Shown here: piece after piece, positions 22,304 to 34,077 of the stretch
Numbering within the stretch: the stretch's first letter is position 1
Layout of the letters: every line of letters begins with the position of its first letter
Translations under genes and position numbers: made by a program
Source of the DNA: Lasiosphaeris hirsuta
Taxonomy: Eukaryota > Ascomycota > Sordariomycetes > Sordariales > Lasiosphaeriaceae
NCBI GenBank assembly: GCA_030549175.1
Contig: JAUKUA010000005.1
Coordinates: 3,038,001-3,102,000, forward strand
Reading direction: 5' to 3'
DNA: 64,000 nt
Notes under the pieces: model-generated
What the model was told of the DNA's origin: nothing
The model's database searches: none
Seen by the model: only the letters and a program-made list of their open reading frames with translations

Positions 22304-24186
22304 AGCACCGAGTGTAATTCTTTGATAGACTTGGACATGCCCAACGAGTCGGCCACCAAGAGGGATATTTTCAGGTCGCTGCTCCCAAAGATTGGTGGGG
22401 AGCAGGACAGGAATAAGTCAACAAATAAGATGGCTGTGCAGCTTTTGAATTGGATTAGAAAAGTTACAGCCGTCTCGAAAGCAACGCCAACAGGAACCCC
22501 GCATAGGAATGGGGAAGCGCGCATGCGCAATACCAGGGTGGATTTCTCCCCTTGTCACACACATGAATATGGACTAAAACAGTTCGACGGTTGGAGATCT
22601 CAACGGCAGGATAGGGGCCGATGTTGGATATGGGTCAGCTATGATGGTCGAGAACGAACAAAACAAAATGGGTTGCCACCCACGGAATGGATCGATGTTG
22701 GACTGAAGGGGAGGGGCAAACGGGGACGAGGCGTAGGACATGACCGGGGGGGGGGGGGGGGGGGCGAATATGGAGACATTTGAGAAAGATACCTCTTTCC
22801 TTTATCCCATGCAGCCGGTATCCTGGCTAGTCTTGATTTGAAATTTTCTCCTATTCAAGAGACTACGCCAGCAACTTTCCCTGGGTATATCTGTTTTGGT
22901 CTTATTTTTGCTTGTTTGCTTTTTGCCAGCGAATCATGAGGCCTTCTTTGTTCTATGGTTATTCCAAGGCGCGGGCGGGCGGGTTAGTTGAGCGGCTTTT
23001 AACGTGTTAGAAACAGCGTTACACAAACACACTTACACACACACAGTCCCAAATCATTATTAGGCAGGGCCTATGTTACACGTTGTCAGCGAGCAAGCAG
23101 AGGAGCGGCCTCGAGAAGGCATATTTGAGGGATGACCGAAGGGGAATTGGAACTTGGTTAGGTTTAGAAGTACGGGGTATATTCTCCATTGGGACAGGAG
23201 TGCTTGACTTGGATAGCTGGAAATACACGAATACTATCTTGAATGGTTAGTATGGTATTTGGTTCATATTAGGATATTCACATACTCGGGTTATTGTCCA
23301 TTGACAACGGGGCACCAATTGACAGCGTGCCCGAGCAAATTTGTTTTTCTCGAAATTACCGACTATCAGTTACAAAACCTATCTACCGCTACGAACAGGG
23401 GTATCGAGTCTCGAATCCTTCCATGGTATCATGATCCGCTTTCTCTATCCCAGCGCCTTTTCCTAAAACGCCAAAGAGAAATCCGAAAGGGTTGGTTGTT
23501 GGTCTCGGCCATCCAACCCCCAGATGACACCACTCCATGGTGCGCAATGTTATGCCCGCCTGCAAATGCCAGCAGAGATGCAAAACAAAATCCCTCCCCC
23601 ATAGCCAGTAACACAACAACAAAACGAAATACAAGAGACCCATCACGTGCTTACTGATCCACAAAGAATGGTCAGGTCCTACTGTGAGAGTAGATAGGGA
23701 GATCATCGCAAGATGTACCATCTTCGGCCACAAAAGAGTCTCGTCATCGCAACGATTTTGGGTACCGAGTCCGAATGGGTGCTAGCAATATTGTCGACCG
23801 GTACGGTATGCCACCCACAAAATGCTAAACGAAAACCGATAATAGAAAGGCCAACGCATAGTTACCCGCGAGTTGACAGAGTCTCACCCAATATTCACTT
23901 AGGAAGTTGACCGGCGACCCCCTTGTTGAAGAAGCAAAGAGGACGAACCATGAGCGAGACGGGAGAGTCTCGACAAGTACTAGAGTAGATCATCAGCTGT
24001 AGTCGTCTTGACGCTGACAATGCTGATATGGCAAGCCCTGCAGCAGCCCAGTTTGTTGGAAGTTGGGGTTGCGAATTGTGAGGCCCGTCGCGCTGCAAAC
24101 GGCCGAGAGTAATGGGGCGAAGAGACACAATATCAAATAAGAGTGTTCCAGGAATACTCCCAAAACGAAAAGAACCATGCATTCTT
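22304..24186. other. Convergent intergenic region MKK1 / PUS7
   Basis: About 1.9 kb containing the 3' UTRs of both flanking genes. A 19-base G run lies at 22746-22764 and GCGGGCGGGCGGG at about 22971. The remaining frames are short and without motifs. Confidence 0.5.
22746..22764. repeat. Poly-G tract (19 G)
   Basis: An uninterrupted G run 440 bases past the MKK1 stop, inside the probable 3' UTR or just beyond. It could stack into a quadruplex in RNA, but a plain mononucleotide repeat is the simple reading. Confidence 0.9.
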
Positions 24187-27100
24187 TTAAAGAAGCTCGG
24201 AGGCACGGATGCTGTCCTCAGCATTGGTACCCATGAGCTCTCTGAGGACGATAGTCGCATAGTTGCTCGTCTTGAGCTGAAACTTCAAGATAACTGCAAT
24301 CTTTTTTGCTTTCGGATTGTTGATGAGCTCTTGGCTAAGATCGCAGACTCCCAGGATTGGGTTCTCCGATGGAGTACAGAAAGTAGGCAGCGTGACGTTG
24401 CCAATTTTGGTGACACTAGCACCACCCACACTCTCCTGTGTGCCCACAGCGTCAACTGGAGGCTCGCTCTCGGCCACAGTAGATGCGACAGGAGTGGCGG
24501 GCTGGACAGGGATGACAAGCCCGGAGGCGCTCGTCTCAGGCACAGTGGCCATGAGAGACATATTCAGAGGGTTCTTGCCTATAGACGCATAGTACTGCTC
24601 CGAAACAGTTCGGACTTTGGGGGAGCCTTCTGGGAGGATCATACTCTGAACGGCCTCATCAAAGTCGGCAGGCATGCCCATCTTGTCTGCGAGGGCCTGT
24701 GATGCGCTGCTGAGCATCGTCTTGCCAAAGGTCCGAGGCGATCGGGGGGACAGAGTTGACAAGAGTGACACATCGCGGGTGTTTGTGCTTATCACCTTCG
24801 GCGTGGTGTTCAGGAAAGTTGGGTTGGCATTCTCAACGCCAGGAAGCCTTGCCTCAGTCGCTGTGGAGTCGTGGTGCACGAACTTAGCGCGCTTGTCACC
24901 GGTTTCCGTATCGGGGGAATCGGAGGCCTTGCGGCGCCGATCGCCAGCTGTGGTGCTGTTCTCTGCGAGATTACTCTCGTGGGTCTTCACAACCAAGACT
25001 TCCGGCAAGGGCGAGACAAGAATTTGGGCCGCAGCTTGTGCCTTTGCTTTCGCCTTTGCTGTCTCGGTTTTCTTCAACGACATGTTGTGATTGGCAAAGT
25101 CTAGGTCGGTCGGATATAGCTGTTCAGTATCGTCGTGGTAGAGGCGGATAGCATACTCCGGCTCAACAATGAAGCGTCCAATGATATGGCGATAACTGCC
25201 GCTCAAACTGAACTCCTTTTGACGGCGGCGCATGTCGTATGGGTTGAGACCTCCGTTCTCTTCCTTGCCCATGAATTCAGCGTAGTAATCGCCAATGTCA
25301 TTGCGGGGGTACATGACATCCCATCCAGGGGTGGGAAGAACAACATCGAAGATCGTGTATTTGCCACTAGCTACATCTTCAGCCGTCAGGGCATATGCCT
25401 GGGCGTAAAAGTCTTCATCCATGACAGCTGCGGCGTCGACATCTTCGGGGTCGGTTTTGACAGGGGGGTCGTTCTTGTCGTCCTTGTCGTCAAGGAGTAC
25501 GAGATCGCCCACAATCACCGTAGCTCCGTACTTGGACCAACGGTGTGTCAGGACAAAGTTCCAAACAAAGGACTGATAGGCATGAATATACATCATGCGC
25601 ATACCGCGTGTGATAGCCAGCATGGCACCCATGAAGTCCTTGGGGCTTCTGCTGAGATGACGGATAATGGCATACTCGGAGCTGAATCGCTTGGGAAGGA
25701 GTTCGAGTGCCTTGTCAGCATTCTTTGTGGTCTTCCACATTGTGATGGCGCGAGCACGGTTGAGGTCATCACGATTGTTGTCATTGACCGGCACAGTTTT
25801 GTTTTCGAGAATTTCCTGGAAGAACTGTGCATCGACAAGCAGAATATCGTCGATGACACCCTCAAAATCTCCCTTAAGCACCTTCATGCCAAGCGAATGG
25901 GTTCCGATGCTATAGGTTCCGAAGCGCTGCAGGCCGAAATAGTTGAGGTAACCGTGGTGTCTGAGATACGCAAGTCCGCACTCGACCGATCCTTGGATCA
26001 TCTTCATGCGTTGCTCAACTGAAACATCCTTGGGATTGACTCCAATGGGCTGGCAGTTCTTGAGTGTGATGATGAATTCGTTCCCGCCATGTTGTCCGAG
26101 CTGGAGGGGCGACTTGGAGTGCTTGAAGTTGCCAACCTTGACATTTGGCAATCGGGAGTTGAGCCAGATGATATTGGAGGCACGTTGACGATAGACACTG
26201 ATGCGCTGGACCGTGGCAGCACGGCGATCCTTGGTGCCGGCAAAGCCAAAGTTGGATGCCTTGATCTTGACGAGTCGCGCAATGGTGTTGATGGCATCCA
26301 TCGTGTCCTTGTTCTCCTTGTAGAGTGTGAAATGAAGGTAATCACCGCCGAGTTGGGCAAAGCTCTTGCCCTGCTCTCCACGACTAGGGCGGTTGTTGTT
26401 GGCACGACGAGGGCGTTGACCCTGACTAGCATGCCGATTTCCGCCAGCAAATCTAGCAGGAGTGGCAGTGATGATACCAGTACTGGCAGCAAGAGTCTCG
26501 ATGCGACCACCAAAAATGCGGCGGATTTCCTGTTTGGGTTGTCAGCAGATGCTCAAAGGCAAGATGTCGGCAGGGTGTTGTGGAACTACAAACCTGATGT
26601 ACAGTGCTTCGAACAGCCCGATCAATGATAGCGTTGAATGCGACAGCCCGCTCGGCAGGCGAAAGAGACTTCTTGGATTGAACATTCTCATCAAGCTTGA
26701 TTAGCTTCGCAGTCACGTCTTCCTGGAGAAGCTTCTCCAAGATCACCCGGTCCTCCTCGGAAATAGGACTAGGCGTGATCGAGGGCTTTTCAACAGGGCT
26801 AGCGATAGCCGGTGGAATCCGAGCGTTGGGTTGAACGATAGGAGTGAAGCTTTGGGCGCCGGGATGGCCTTGGGCAGCAAAGTTTTGGGCCTATCGAGTG
26901 GAAAAGTCAGTACATGAACTAGAATAAAACATTGTTAAATTCTTAGTAGGCATGCATACCAATTTCTCCTGCTCCTCATCAACCTCGTAGTCGTGGAGAT
27001 GGACTACTGTGCTATCCTTGCGAATCTCATATACAAGGAAGTCGGTATAGCTTGTATAAGTCAGCGATATATTCAAGAGTAGACCACGTGTAGGGATGAT

Positions 27101-27238
27101 GGGATGGAGGGCCACTTACCGCTTGCGAATGTCGCCAGTCCAGGCGAAATTGATTGGGGCACAACGCTGTGAAATGCCTAGGTTCTTCTCGTTTGCGGCG
27201 CGCACAGCGGGCATATGGGTACCCTCACGGCGCGACAT
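24187..27238 (-). CDS. pus7: PUS7 family (TruD) tRNA/mRNA pseudouridine synthase with a long insertion
   Basis: Four exons (27120-27238, 26960-27050, 26594-26890, 24187-26529) encode 949 residues. The family isomerises uridine to pseudouridine in tRNA, U2 snRNA and mRNA. The TruD catalytic motif NFGFAGTKDRRA carries the presumed nucleophile Asp at about residue 270; NYFGLQRFG follows. The closing strand of the fold, ILKFQLKTSNYATIVLREL, is at the far C terminus. Between about residues 655 and 905 there is a low-complexity Ser/Thr/Pro/Ala-rich insertion, opening with a Lys/Ala helix (KAKAKAQAAAQ), that splits the core. This explains the length (yeast Pus7 is about 676). Exon 1 starts at the first ATG (MSRREGTHMPAVRAANEKN), which matches the expected start of the family. 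Large antisense frames over exon 4 are shadows. Confidence 0.92.
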
Positions 27239-28076
27239 GGTGATATCGTACCAGTGTATCACGGGGGGTAAGGGGAGGACTGCGGATCAATCGCGAAGAG
27301 TTGTACGAAAATGAGGTGCAGTGAAAGACTGGAAGAAGTTCAGACGCAGATTGGGAAGGGCGCTGGCTGTCGGGTGGTTGCCTGGCAGCAGAGTGCCTAG
27401 ATAGTGTTAAGGTGAGAGTAGAGAGGTTGAAGGGAAGGTACCACGCATGTCTGGGCGGGGAGAGATGCGCCACAGGAAAACCCAACGCGGTAGGAGAGCA
27501 GAAGAGGTGGGTTTAGGACCAACAGGTCAACAAATCCACAACAAATACAGAAAGGCTTGTGTTGCGACCACAGTTCCTCTGTGTGCAGAAAGAGGAGGGC
27601 GAAGTCCAGAATTGTCCAGTTTGAGGTGGAATTTGTGAGCTCGCAGACCAGGTTCATGACAAAAGTTATGGAGCTTGGGCCGGCAGAATCGCGGGGTCAT
27701 TCACCGCCCGAATGAACGGGTCGCCAATTTGATTGGACAATTGTCTGCTTGGAGGAGCCCGAGCGGGCGGGCGCACGGTCCCGAGCTTCGATTTCCAGGG
27801 TGCCGGGGTACGTACAAACCGGGGTACTCCGCACCTGCGATCTTGCCAAGAAAATGACACTGCGAATACAACGGACCACAGACAAGGAATTATACTCTTA
27901 TTATAATTCTCAGCGTGTGATTACTGTGCAATGCCCTCAACTTTGTAATTCACCCATCCTACTAGCGTCACCTCAAGCCATCTACAAACTGCAACAACGC
28001 CATCCAGCACCAACCTGCCAGCAACCAGCTAGCCTCCGCAGGCAAAAAACCCATTACTTCCAGATGTTCGAATTCC
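27239..28076. other. Promoter region of PUS7 and 3' flank of the secreted-protein gene
   Basis: 838 bases. No RNA gene or repeat is seen. PUS7 transcription must begin in the left part; the secreted-protein gene ends at 28077. Confidence 0.5.
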
Positions 28077-28451
28077 CTAGGCCAAGCTGTATCCATCTTC
28101 TTCTTCTCCTGGGAGGTACCACTCCCCGACATGAGGTGGAAGAGGATATCCGTAAACACAGTCCTTGATTTTGTAGGTGCACGTGCCTTGGAATTTTGCC
28201 CTGCAAGGCAGCGCAAAGGTCGGGGCATCGTGGCAATTTCCTATGTTCAGTCGTCCTCCATAGCAGGTGTAGCATTCCATCATGTCCTGGACGCAGATAG
28301 GGGGGCAGATAATGCTGAATGGTCTTCCTCTTATTGGGACTTGTTGCTCGATTTGTGTGATTACGGTGAAGTCCTCGAGGGGCACGGCCCCAACGCTAAG
28401 TGCCGTGGTAGCAGTTATAATTGTGGCATATCTGAGCGTAGCGAAGAGCAT
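28077..28451 (-). CDS. Small secreted cysteine-rich protein, unknown function
   Basis: Single exon, 124 residues, starting at an ATG. Residues 1 to about 22 form a signal peptide: a short basic start, a hydrophobic Ala/Thr/Ile core and an A-x-A-like site at SVGAVP. The mature part has eight cysteines spaced C-x3-C-x6-C-x2-C-x9-C-x9-C-x7-C-x6-C, compatible with four disulfides. The tail is acidic (GEEEDGYSLA). The size, signal peptide and cysteine density are those of fungal effector-like or antimicrobial secreted proteins, but I recognise no family. It is isolated, with 2.2 kb of apparently empty DNA upstream. The coding frame is intact. Confidence 0.7.
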   Translation of the reverse strand: MLFATLRYATIITATTALSVGAVPLEDFTVITQIEQQVPIRGRPFSIICPPICVQDMMECYTCYGGRLNIGNCHDAPTFALPCRAKFQGTCTYKIKDCVYGYPLPPHVGEWYLPGEEEDGYSLA

Positions 28452-30640
28452 TTTAGCGGACGATATTGAGGTCGGGTTATTGGGTGTGCAGCTGGACTTC
28501 TAAGGTTTGATGTTGGACTCTGCGAAGCTTTACTGCCGGGCGTGACTGTTGGCCCGCGGAATGACGTGCAAAGCGTTGGGAGACAGCGAAAGACGACTGG
28601 AAATGTTGAGGACAGGTCTGGCCGCCGAAACGAGAGGGGTTTACTGGCTAAGGCTGCTTGGGCAGAAGTCTTGAGGGCGGACCAAGGCCAATAATGAGCG
28701 GCTCAAGTAACAGAGATGAAGAATGGGTTCCAAGATCCCCGAGAACCTGCCGTATTTAAAGTAGGTCTGAGTTGGGGTAGGTGGCAGGGCAGTCGGATTG
28801 GGTCCTCATGCTTCCTTGAAGAAAACGGAAAGAGTCAACTGGGCGATGACATAGTGTAAGGCGGCTATGATGGAGGACTTGTCTGCATCATCTATGGATG
28901 GTAGTAGTGTCCACCTCCCTCAGATAGCTGACTTCCATTGAAAGTCACCTCCCCTTCGCAGCTACTAATGATGGATTACTTTGGAAGGAGCGAGGCCGCT
29001 TGACAAGGTAATCTTCCCTAGGATATTAACGCCATGTCAAGCGTGCAATGCTGGACGCCAAATTGGCCCTGTGACACGGTCTGGCCCCTCGAGAAATCCC
29101 CACCGTATTGCTAGTTCTAACCTGGTTGAGCCTTGAGCCATCTACGGTGCCATTTGGTGTCGCTACAACAGGCTTCTCGAAGTCGAGATGTCCTTGGCCG
29201 TCATACTTGTCGTATTAGTTCACTCATCCCTTCACCCTTGCATTGCAGTATTCGGATCCACAATTATCTCGGGATTAATCAAGACCGAGCGCTTGAGCTC
29301 AAGAAGCTACCTTAACTGTCTGGTTTGCCTCATGTCAAGAAGCTGGGTCGAATAGGGCAAGAGTTTGGTAATAGCGGCTCGGGAAGATCTCTGATCCTGG
29401 TAGGGGGGGACATCGGACGAGCGTCCCTTCAGATAGCATGACAGGATGGTTCGAACATAGGCAAAAAGGAAGACAAAACCACGGCTGGCTTGGTATCGGG
29501 GAATTTTCGTAACTGACTGCAGACAATGCCACTGAAGCCTTCCAGGAGACTTCATTGCCGTGCCCGTGCCCTAATAAAGACCGTTGACCCCTTAATAAAC
29601 AAATATCAGTGTGCTACATTCACCGACTCTACATGTGTCTCTGACAAGTCCAACTTATTAGGTATTACCGATAAAATAATATACCCCAGGCAATGGGCGG
29701 CCCAAAGATAGATGGGCTGCAGGGTTCAGAAGCTCGACCGCGGGCTAAATTCCTGCGGCACATGCTGTTTGAGTCTGTTCGCTTTGGTGGACCCCCCAAA
29801 TTCATGCATGGCATCGCTACCCCGGCCTTCTTCTTCCTGACCTGACATGAGACTTGCCGTCTTCCTTGCGAAATGCTATCAATTCGTTAGGAGGTCTGCC
29901 TTACCCGGGGGTTTTGCCACCCTCAAGTTTGACCTGCGTAGTATAGAGTTGGAGAGGTGGAGCTGAAATGGCATAGGATCATGCCTGGCAAGAAACGGGA
30001 TTGGTAGGTGGTGATGTCAAGTGCAAAGGGGGAGTTGTGAGCGATGGTTGTTGGGTCGCCCACTGAACGCAACTGAAATCCTCAATGTTGACCAAAGATC
30101 TTGGAAATAAAAAAGCTGTGAAAGGCAGGGAGAGACGGGGGGAGTCAACCCCAAGATCGTCTTGCTTGTCTCCAGAGTCTAGCCGCATCCAGGATGACCT
30201 TGGACAGCCACAGGTCCCGGGGTTGAGATGCATGAAATCGGCGGGCTTGGAGGGGACCACCTGCAGGGCAGAGCTGGCCGAGCCTTGCCTCTGATTTGTA
30301 GATGCGAGCGCAGGCATGGGGCAGACCCTTGGAGCGAGGGCCCAGAAGAACAATCATCAGGTACGAGTGCGTTTCAGGCTGCGCCTGAGTGCCGAGGAGT
30401 ACCTGAAATCTGTCGGGATGAGGGAGCCGTATAAACCAGAGGACAGCCGTCCTTCTGCCCAACTTTCAATTCACTCCGGCGTCCTTTTCAACTTTTCGTG
30501 GCTTGAGAATTCGAGCGAACGTTTTTGTTGAAAGACCAAGACGCAAGCGATTGGTGATTGCGACCGCGATTGGGTTGCTATCATTATCGATAACCGCTAA
30601 AGCTGCAGCCCAGCCACTAGAGGTGCGCCAGCAACCAGCA
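28452..30640. other. Divergent intergenic region, secreted protein / alpha-actinin
   Basis: About 2.2 kb with no supported gene. TATTTAAA at about 28753 lies roughly 300 bases upstream of the secreted-protein ATG and could be its TATA element. The right end holds the promoter and leader of the alpha-actinin gene. Confidence 0.45.
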
Positions 30641-33275
30641 ATGCCGGAAGTGGGGTTCGACAGCCCTGGCGGGCTTGGCCAGCCGGCAACGGTGCTGGCC
30701 AGCAGTGCCAGCAGTGCCAGCAACGAGAAGTTCCCCGACCTTTGTTTACAAGGGCCTGGAGATGGGAGCGGAGCCATCGACTGTGTGCACGCCCAACCTG
30801 ACCACCTTCAATCACACATCGACGCCGACTCGAAAGCCTCGGTTGCCTCGACTGTCTCGACGGGCTCGATTACAATCGGCCGCCCATCGTCTCTCTCTAT
30901 CCATTCGGTCGCATCGTCGGCTTCGTCATCCGATTACTCGACCTGGTCATCGGACAAGGACACACCGAGCTCCTTCGACTCGCGCCGATCATCCGTTATC
31001 AGCAGTGCCTCATCGCTTGGCTATCCCTCGTCGTTCCCCCTTGCCCACCCGCACGATTCGCTCCACCAGCAGACTCCCACTCGCAACCGGCGAGACGCAA
31101 AGCAGCTGCATGCCGCTCGTCTCCAGCGCTCAGGCTCGACCAGCCTAGCTTTGGCAACAAAAAAGGAGGGCAAGAAGAGCCGCTTCCAACGGTCCTCGTC
31201 CAACCCCGCCGACGCCCTCGCCGCCACCGAGCCACCCCACGAACAGGGTCTCACCAGGATGGCCTTCGCCGAACAGCAGCGCTGGATCACTGTCCAGCAG
31301 AAGACCTTCACCAAATGGCTCAACACCAAGCTGGAAGCCCGAGACCTCGAGGTGAAGGATCTGGTGCAGGACCTGAGTGACGGCGTCATCCTCATCCACC
31401 TACTCGAGTGCCTCTCGAGCGAGTCGCTGGGTCGGTACGCCGCAAAGCCTAAGTTGCGTGTGCAGCGCTTTGAAAATGCCAACCTGGCCCTTAACTTTAT
31501 CAAGTCAAGGGGCATCCAAATGACCAACATTGGCGCCGAGGATGTCGTAGACGGCAACCGGAAGATCATTCTAGGCCTGATATGGACCCTTATTCTGCGC
31601 TTCACCATCAACGACATCAACGAGGAGGGCATGACGGCCAAGGAGGGCCTGTTATTATGGTGTCAGCGCAAGACAGCGTGTTACGACGAGGTCGACGTAC
31701 GCGACTTCAGCGGCAGCTGGAACGACGGCCTCGCCTTCTGCGCTTTGCTAGACATACACCGCCCCGATCTGATAGACTACGATTCCCTTGACAAGACAGA
31801 CCGCCGCGGGAACATGCAACTGGCCTTTGATATTGCCCACAGGGAGATTGGCATCCCCAAGTTGCTCGACGTGGAGGATGTGTGCGACGTCGCAAAGCCA
31901 GATGAGAGGAGTTTGATGACATATATTGCCTACTGGTTCCACGCGTTCTCACAAATGGAGAAGGTTGAGAATGCTGGGCGCCGCGTAGAGAAGTTTGTCA
32001 ACAACATGCAGGGAGCATGGGAAATGCAAAGCGCATACGAGCGGAGGATGAAGGCGCTGCTCAAGCTTATTCAGTTGCAGATTGAGAGCTGGCAGCGCGC
32101 TACATTCGAGGGGACCTATGCCGATGCCAAGGCGCAGGCTATGGACTTTGGCGGCTACAAGAGAGGGAAGAAGAGAGAGTGGGTGGCGGAGAAGAGTGAG
32201 CTCGCAACACTGCTTGGAAACATCAAGACAAAGCTAGGGACATATCGGCTACGACCGTACGACCCACCAGCGGAGTTGAGGCTGGAGGTGCTTGACACAG
32301 CGTGGACAAACCTGGCAAAGTTTGAGATGATCAGGGGGCAGTTGATCAACGAGACAATCAGAGAGTGCGTACTTGCAACTTTCACATCTGCCGAGCTTGG
32401 CTAACAAACGTAGTATCAAAAATGCCCTCCGGAAATCTTTTGCGGACAAGGCAAACGACTTTGCACTGGCTCTCAACACGATGCAGCTCGCCATCTCAGG
32501 GCTGGAGGGTGATGTGGAGGACCAACTACACCACGTGCGCAAACTTTCAGAGAATCTGCATCCCCTAGATGCCTACCTACAGACTATCGCCGTCGTGGAT
32601 GCCAAATGCCAGGAGGCCAATATCGAGGAGAACGACTTTACCACTTACACGTACGATGAACTCTGCTACGAGTTGTCGCTCGTGAAGACGTCCGTGTCTA
32701 AGAAGCTTGCGTTCCTCGAAAACCAGATGGTAGCGCGCAACATGACAAACCTGACACCGATCCAGCTTGAGGAGTTTGAGTCGGTCTTCCGTCACTTTGA
32801 CCGCGATGATACAAACAGTCTAGCAGAGCTTGAGTTCAGCGCGGCGCTCGCATCGCTAGGCCTCGTGTTCTCGGAGGATGAGATGCACGACTATTTCTTG
32901 GGCACGTCCAACGGGCGCGACCGCGTCACCTTTGAGCAATTTATCCGCTTCATGGTTGAGGTGACCGAGGACCAGAATACGGCCGAGCAGGTGTTCCAGA
33001 GCTTCCGTGAGGTGGCCGATGGCAAGCCGTACGTTACGGAGATGGATCTGCGCCACTCGCTCGTACCGGATGAGGTCATCGACAAGCTCGTCGAGATTAT
33101 CCCGATCCACAGCGGCCCCGATATGCAGGCCGACCGCGGCGTGCCGCAGTATGACTACATTGCGTTCATGGAGAAGCTTATTAGGGACGAGGCTGCTGGT
33201 GATGCGCTGCAGGATAGGACGAATGGGCAGAGCTCTCCAACGAGGCAGATGGGCAAGATGAATGGGTTACACTGA
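30641..33275 (+). CDS. acnA: Alpha-actinin (actin cross-linking protein) with N-terminal extension
   Basis: Two exons, 30641-32364 and 32414-33275, joined over a 49-base intron (donor GTGCGT), giving 861 residues from the first in-frame ATG. Alpha-actinin bundles F-actin at the cytokinetic ring and hyphal tip. Two calponin-homology domains occupy about residues 215-435 (QKTFTKWLN; WNDGLAFCALLDIHRPDLI), then short spectrin-like helices to about 690, then EF hands (first loop DRDDTNSLAELE near 705). The first 206 residues are Ser/Thr-rich and disordered with no counterpart in the usual family. A second ATG at 31259, right before the CH region, would give 655 residues, close to the Aspergillus and fission-yeast proteins. 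The true start is therefore open; the frame also extends upstream only through a TTG. Confidence 0.9.
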
Positions 33276-34077
33276 TATATGAGGCAAGTGTGCCACACGC
33301 GTGAGGCACACTCTTCGGGGGCTCTTTGTTGTGGTCTTGATTGGCAAAGGGTTGGGAAATTTTGTCTTGCAAAATGGTCGAGTTAGCATAGCATGGTATG
33401 GTATCGGGATTAATAACACGAACAAAATAACGCGACCGTTCTCTCCCGGACCCGGAATAGGGTGGGTGGACGCGAAAGCTGGCTGGCTGGCGGTCTATAT
33501 CCATACAACTTTATACATTTATACCATTCCTTATTTCGGCTTGTACCTGTTGGATAGTTGTCATGCGGTTTGAAGAAACTTAGAGTTGGCGATGGGAGTT
33601 GGTTGTACCTGAATGTGACGATCGGACGAATGATTATTACACCGTTCCTTTTACGTCCCACGGCTTGAACACCCTCCTGAACAACCCAGATATGTTCTAG
33701 CAGCGCCTTGATTGTGACATGTTACCTGCACCAGACCGTACTCATCTTCACATATTGCAATAAATTCAGCAACATTCGGCCCAAATCCCAGACACCACCA
33801 GAAATACCTCACATTTCCGCACCCTCAAAGGCATATATCCCTAGATACACAGGCAGCCGCTGTCCAACCCACACACCCGTCCCAGCCGATATCTATTCGC
33901 TAACCCGCCCATGGCCAAAAAGTACACCCAACCCCCCCCCCCCCCTCCCCCAAATCCTTCCTAGTCCCGACTCTCGTGGCTGAGATATAGCTTGCAAAAT
34001 CCACAACATTAAAGCTTTCTGCCTCGTTCCTCACCGACTTCAAGCCAGACACGTTCCACCAAGTACGCAGGTGGATT
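33276..34077. other. Convergent intergenic region
   Basis: Contains the 3' UTRs of alpha-actinin and the VPS9 gene. A 14-base C run is at 33932-33945. Otherwise nothing is seen. Confidence 0.5.

Noticed and set aside
22746..22764. Poly-G run as a functional quadruplex
   Set aside because: A single uninterrupted G run is most simply a mononucleotide repeat; nothing around it supports a role.
25135..26022. 295-codon plus-strand frame
   Set aside because: It is antisense to the PUS7 catalytic exon, which has clear family motifs; the plus-strand product has none.
30503..30640. Upstream extension of alpha-actinin to 30503
   Set aside because: The frame there opens only at a TTG; the first ATG is at 30641.
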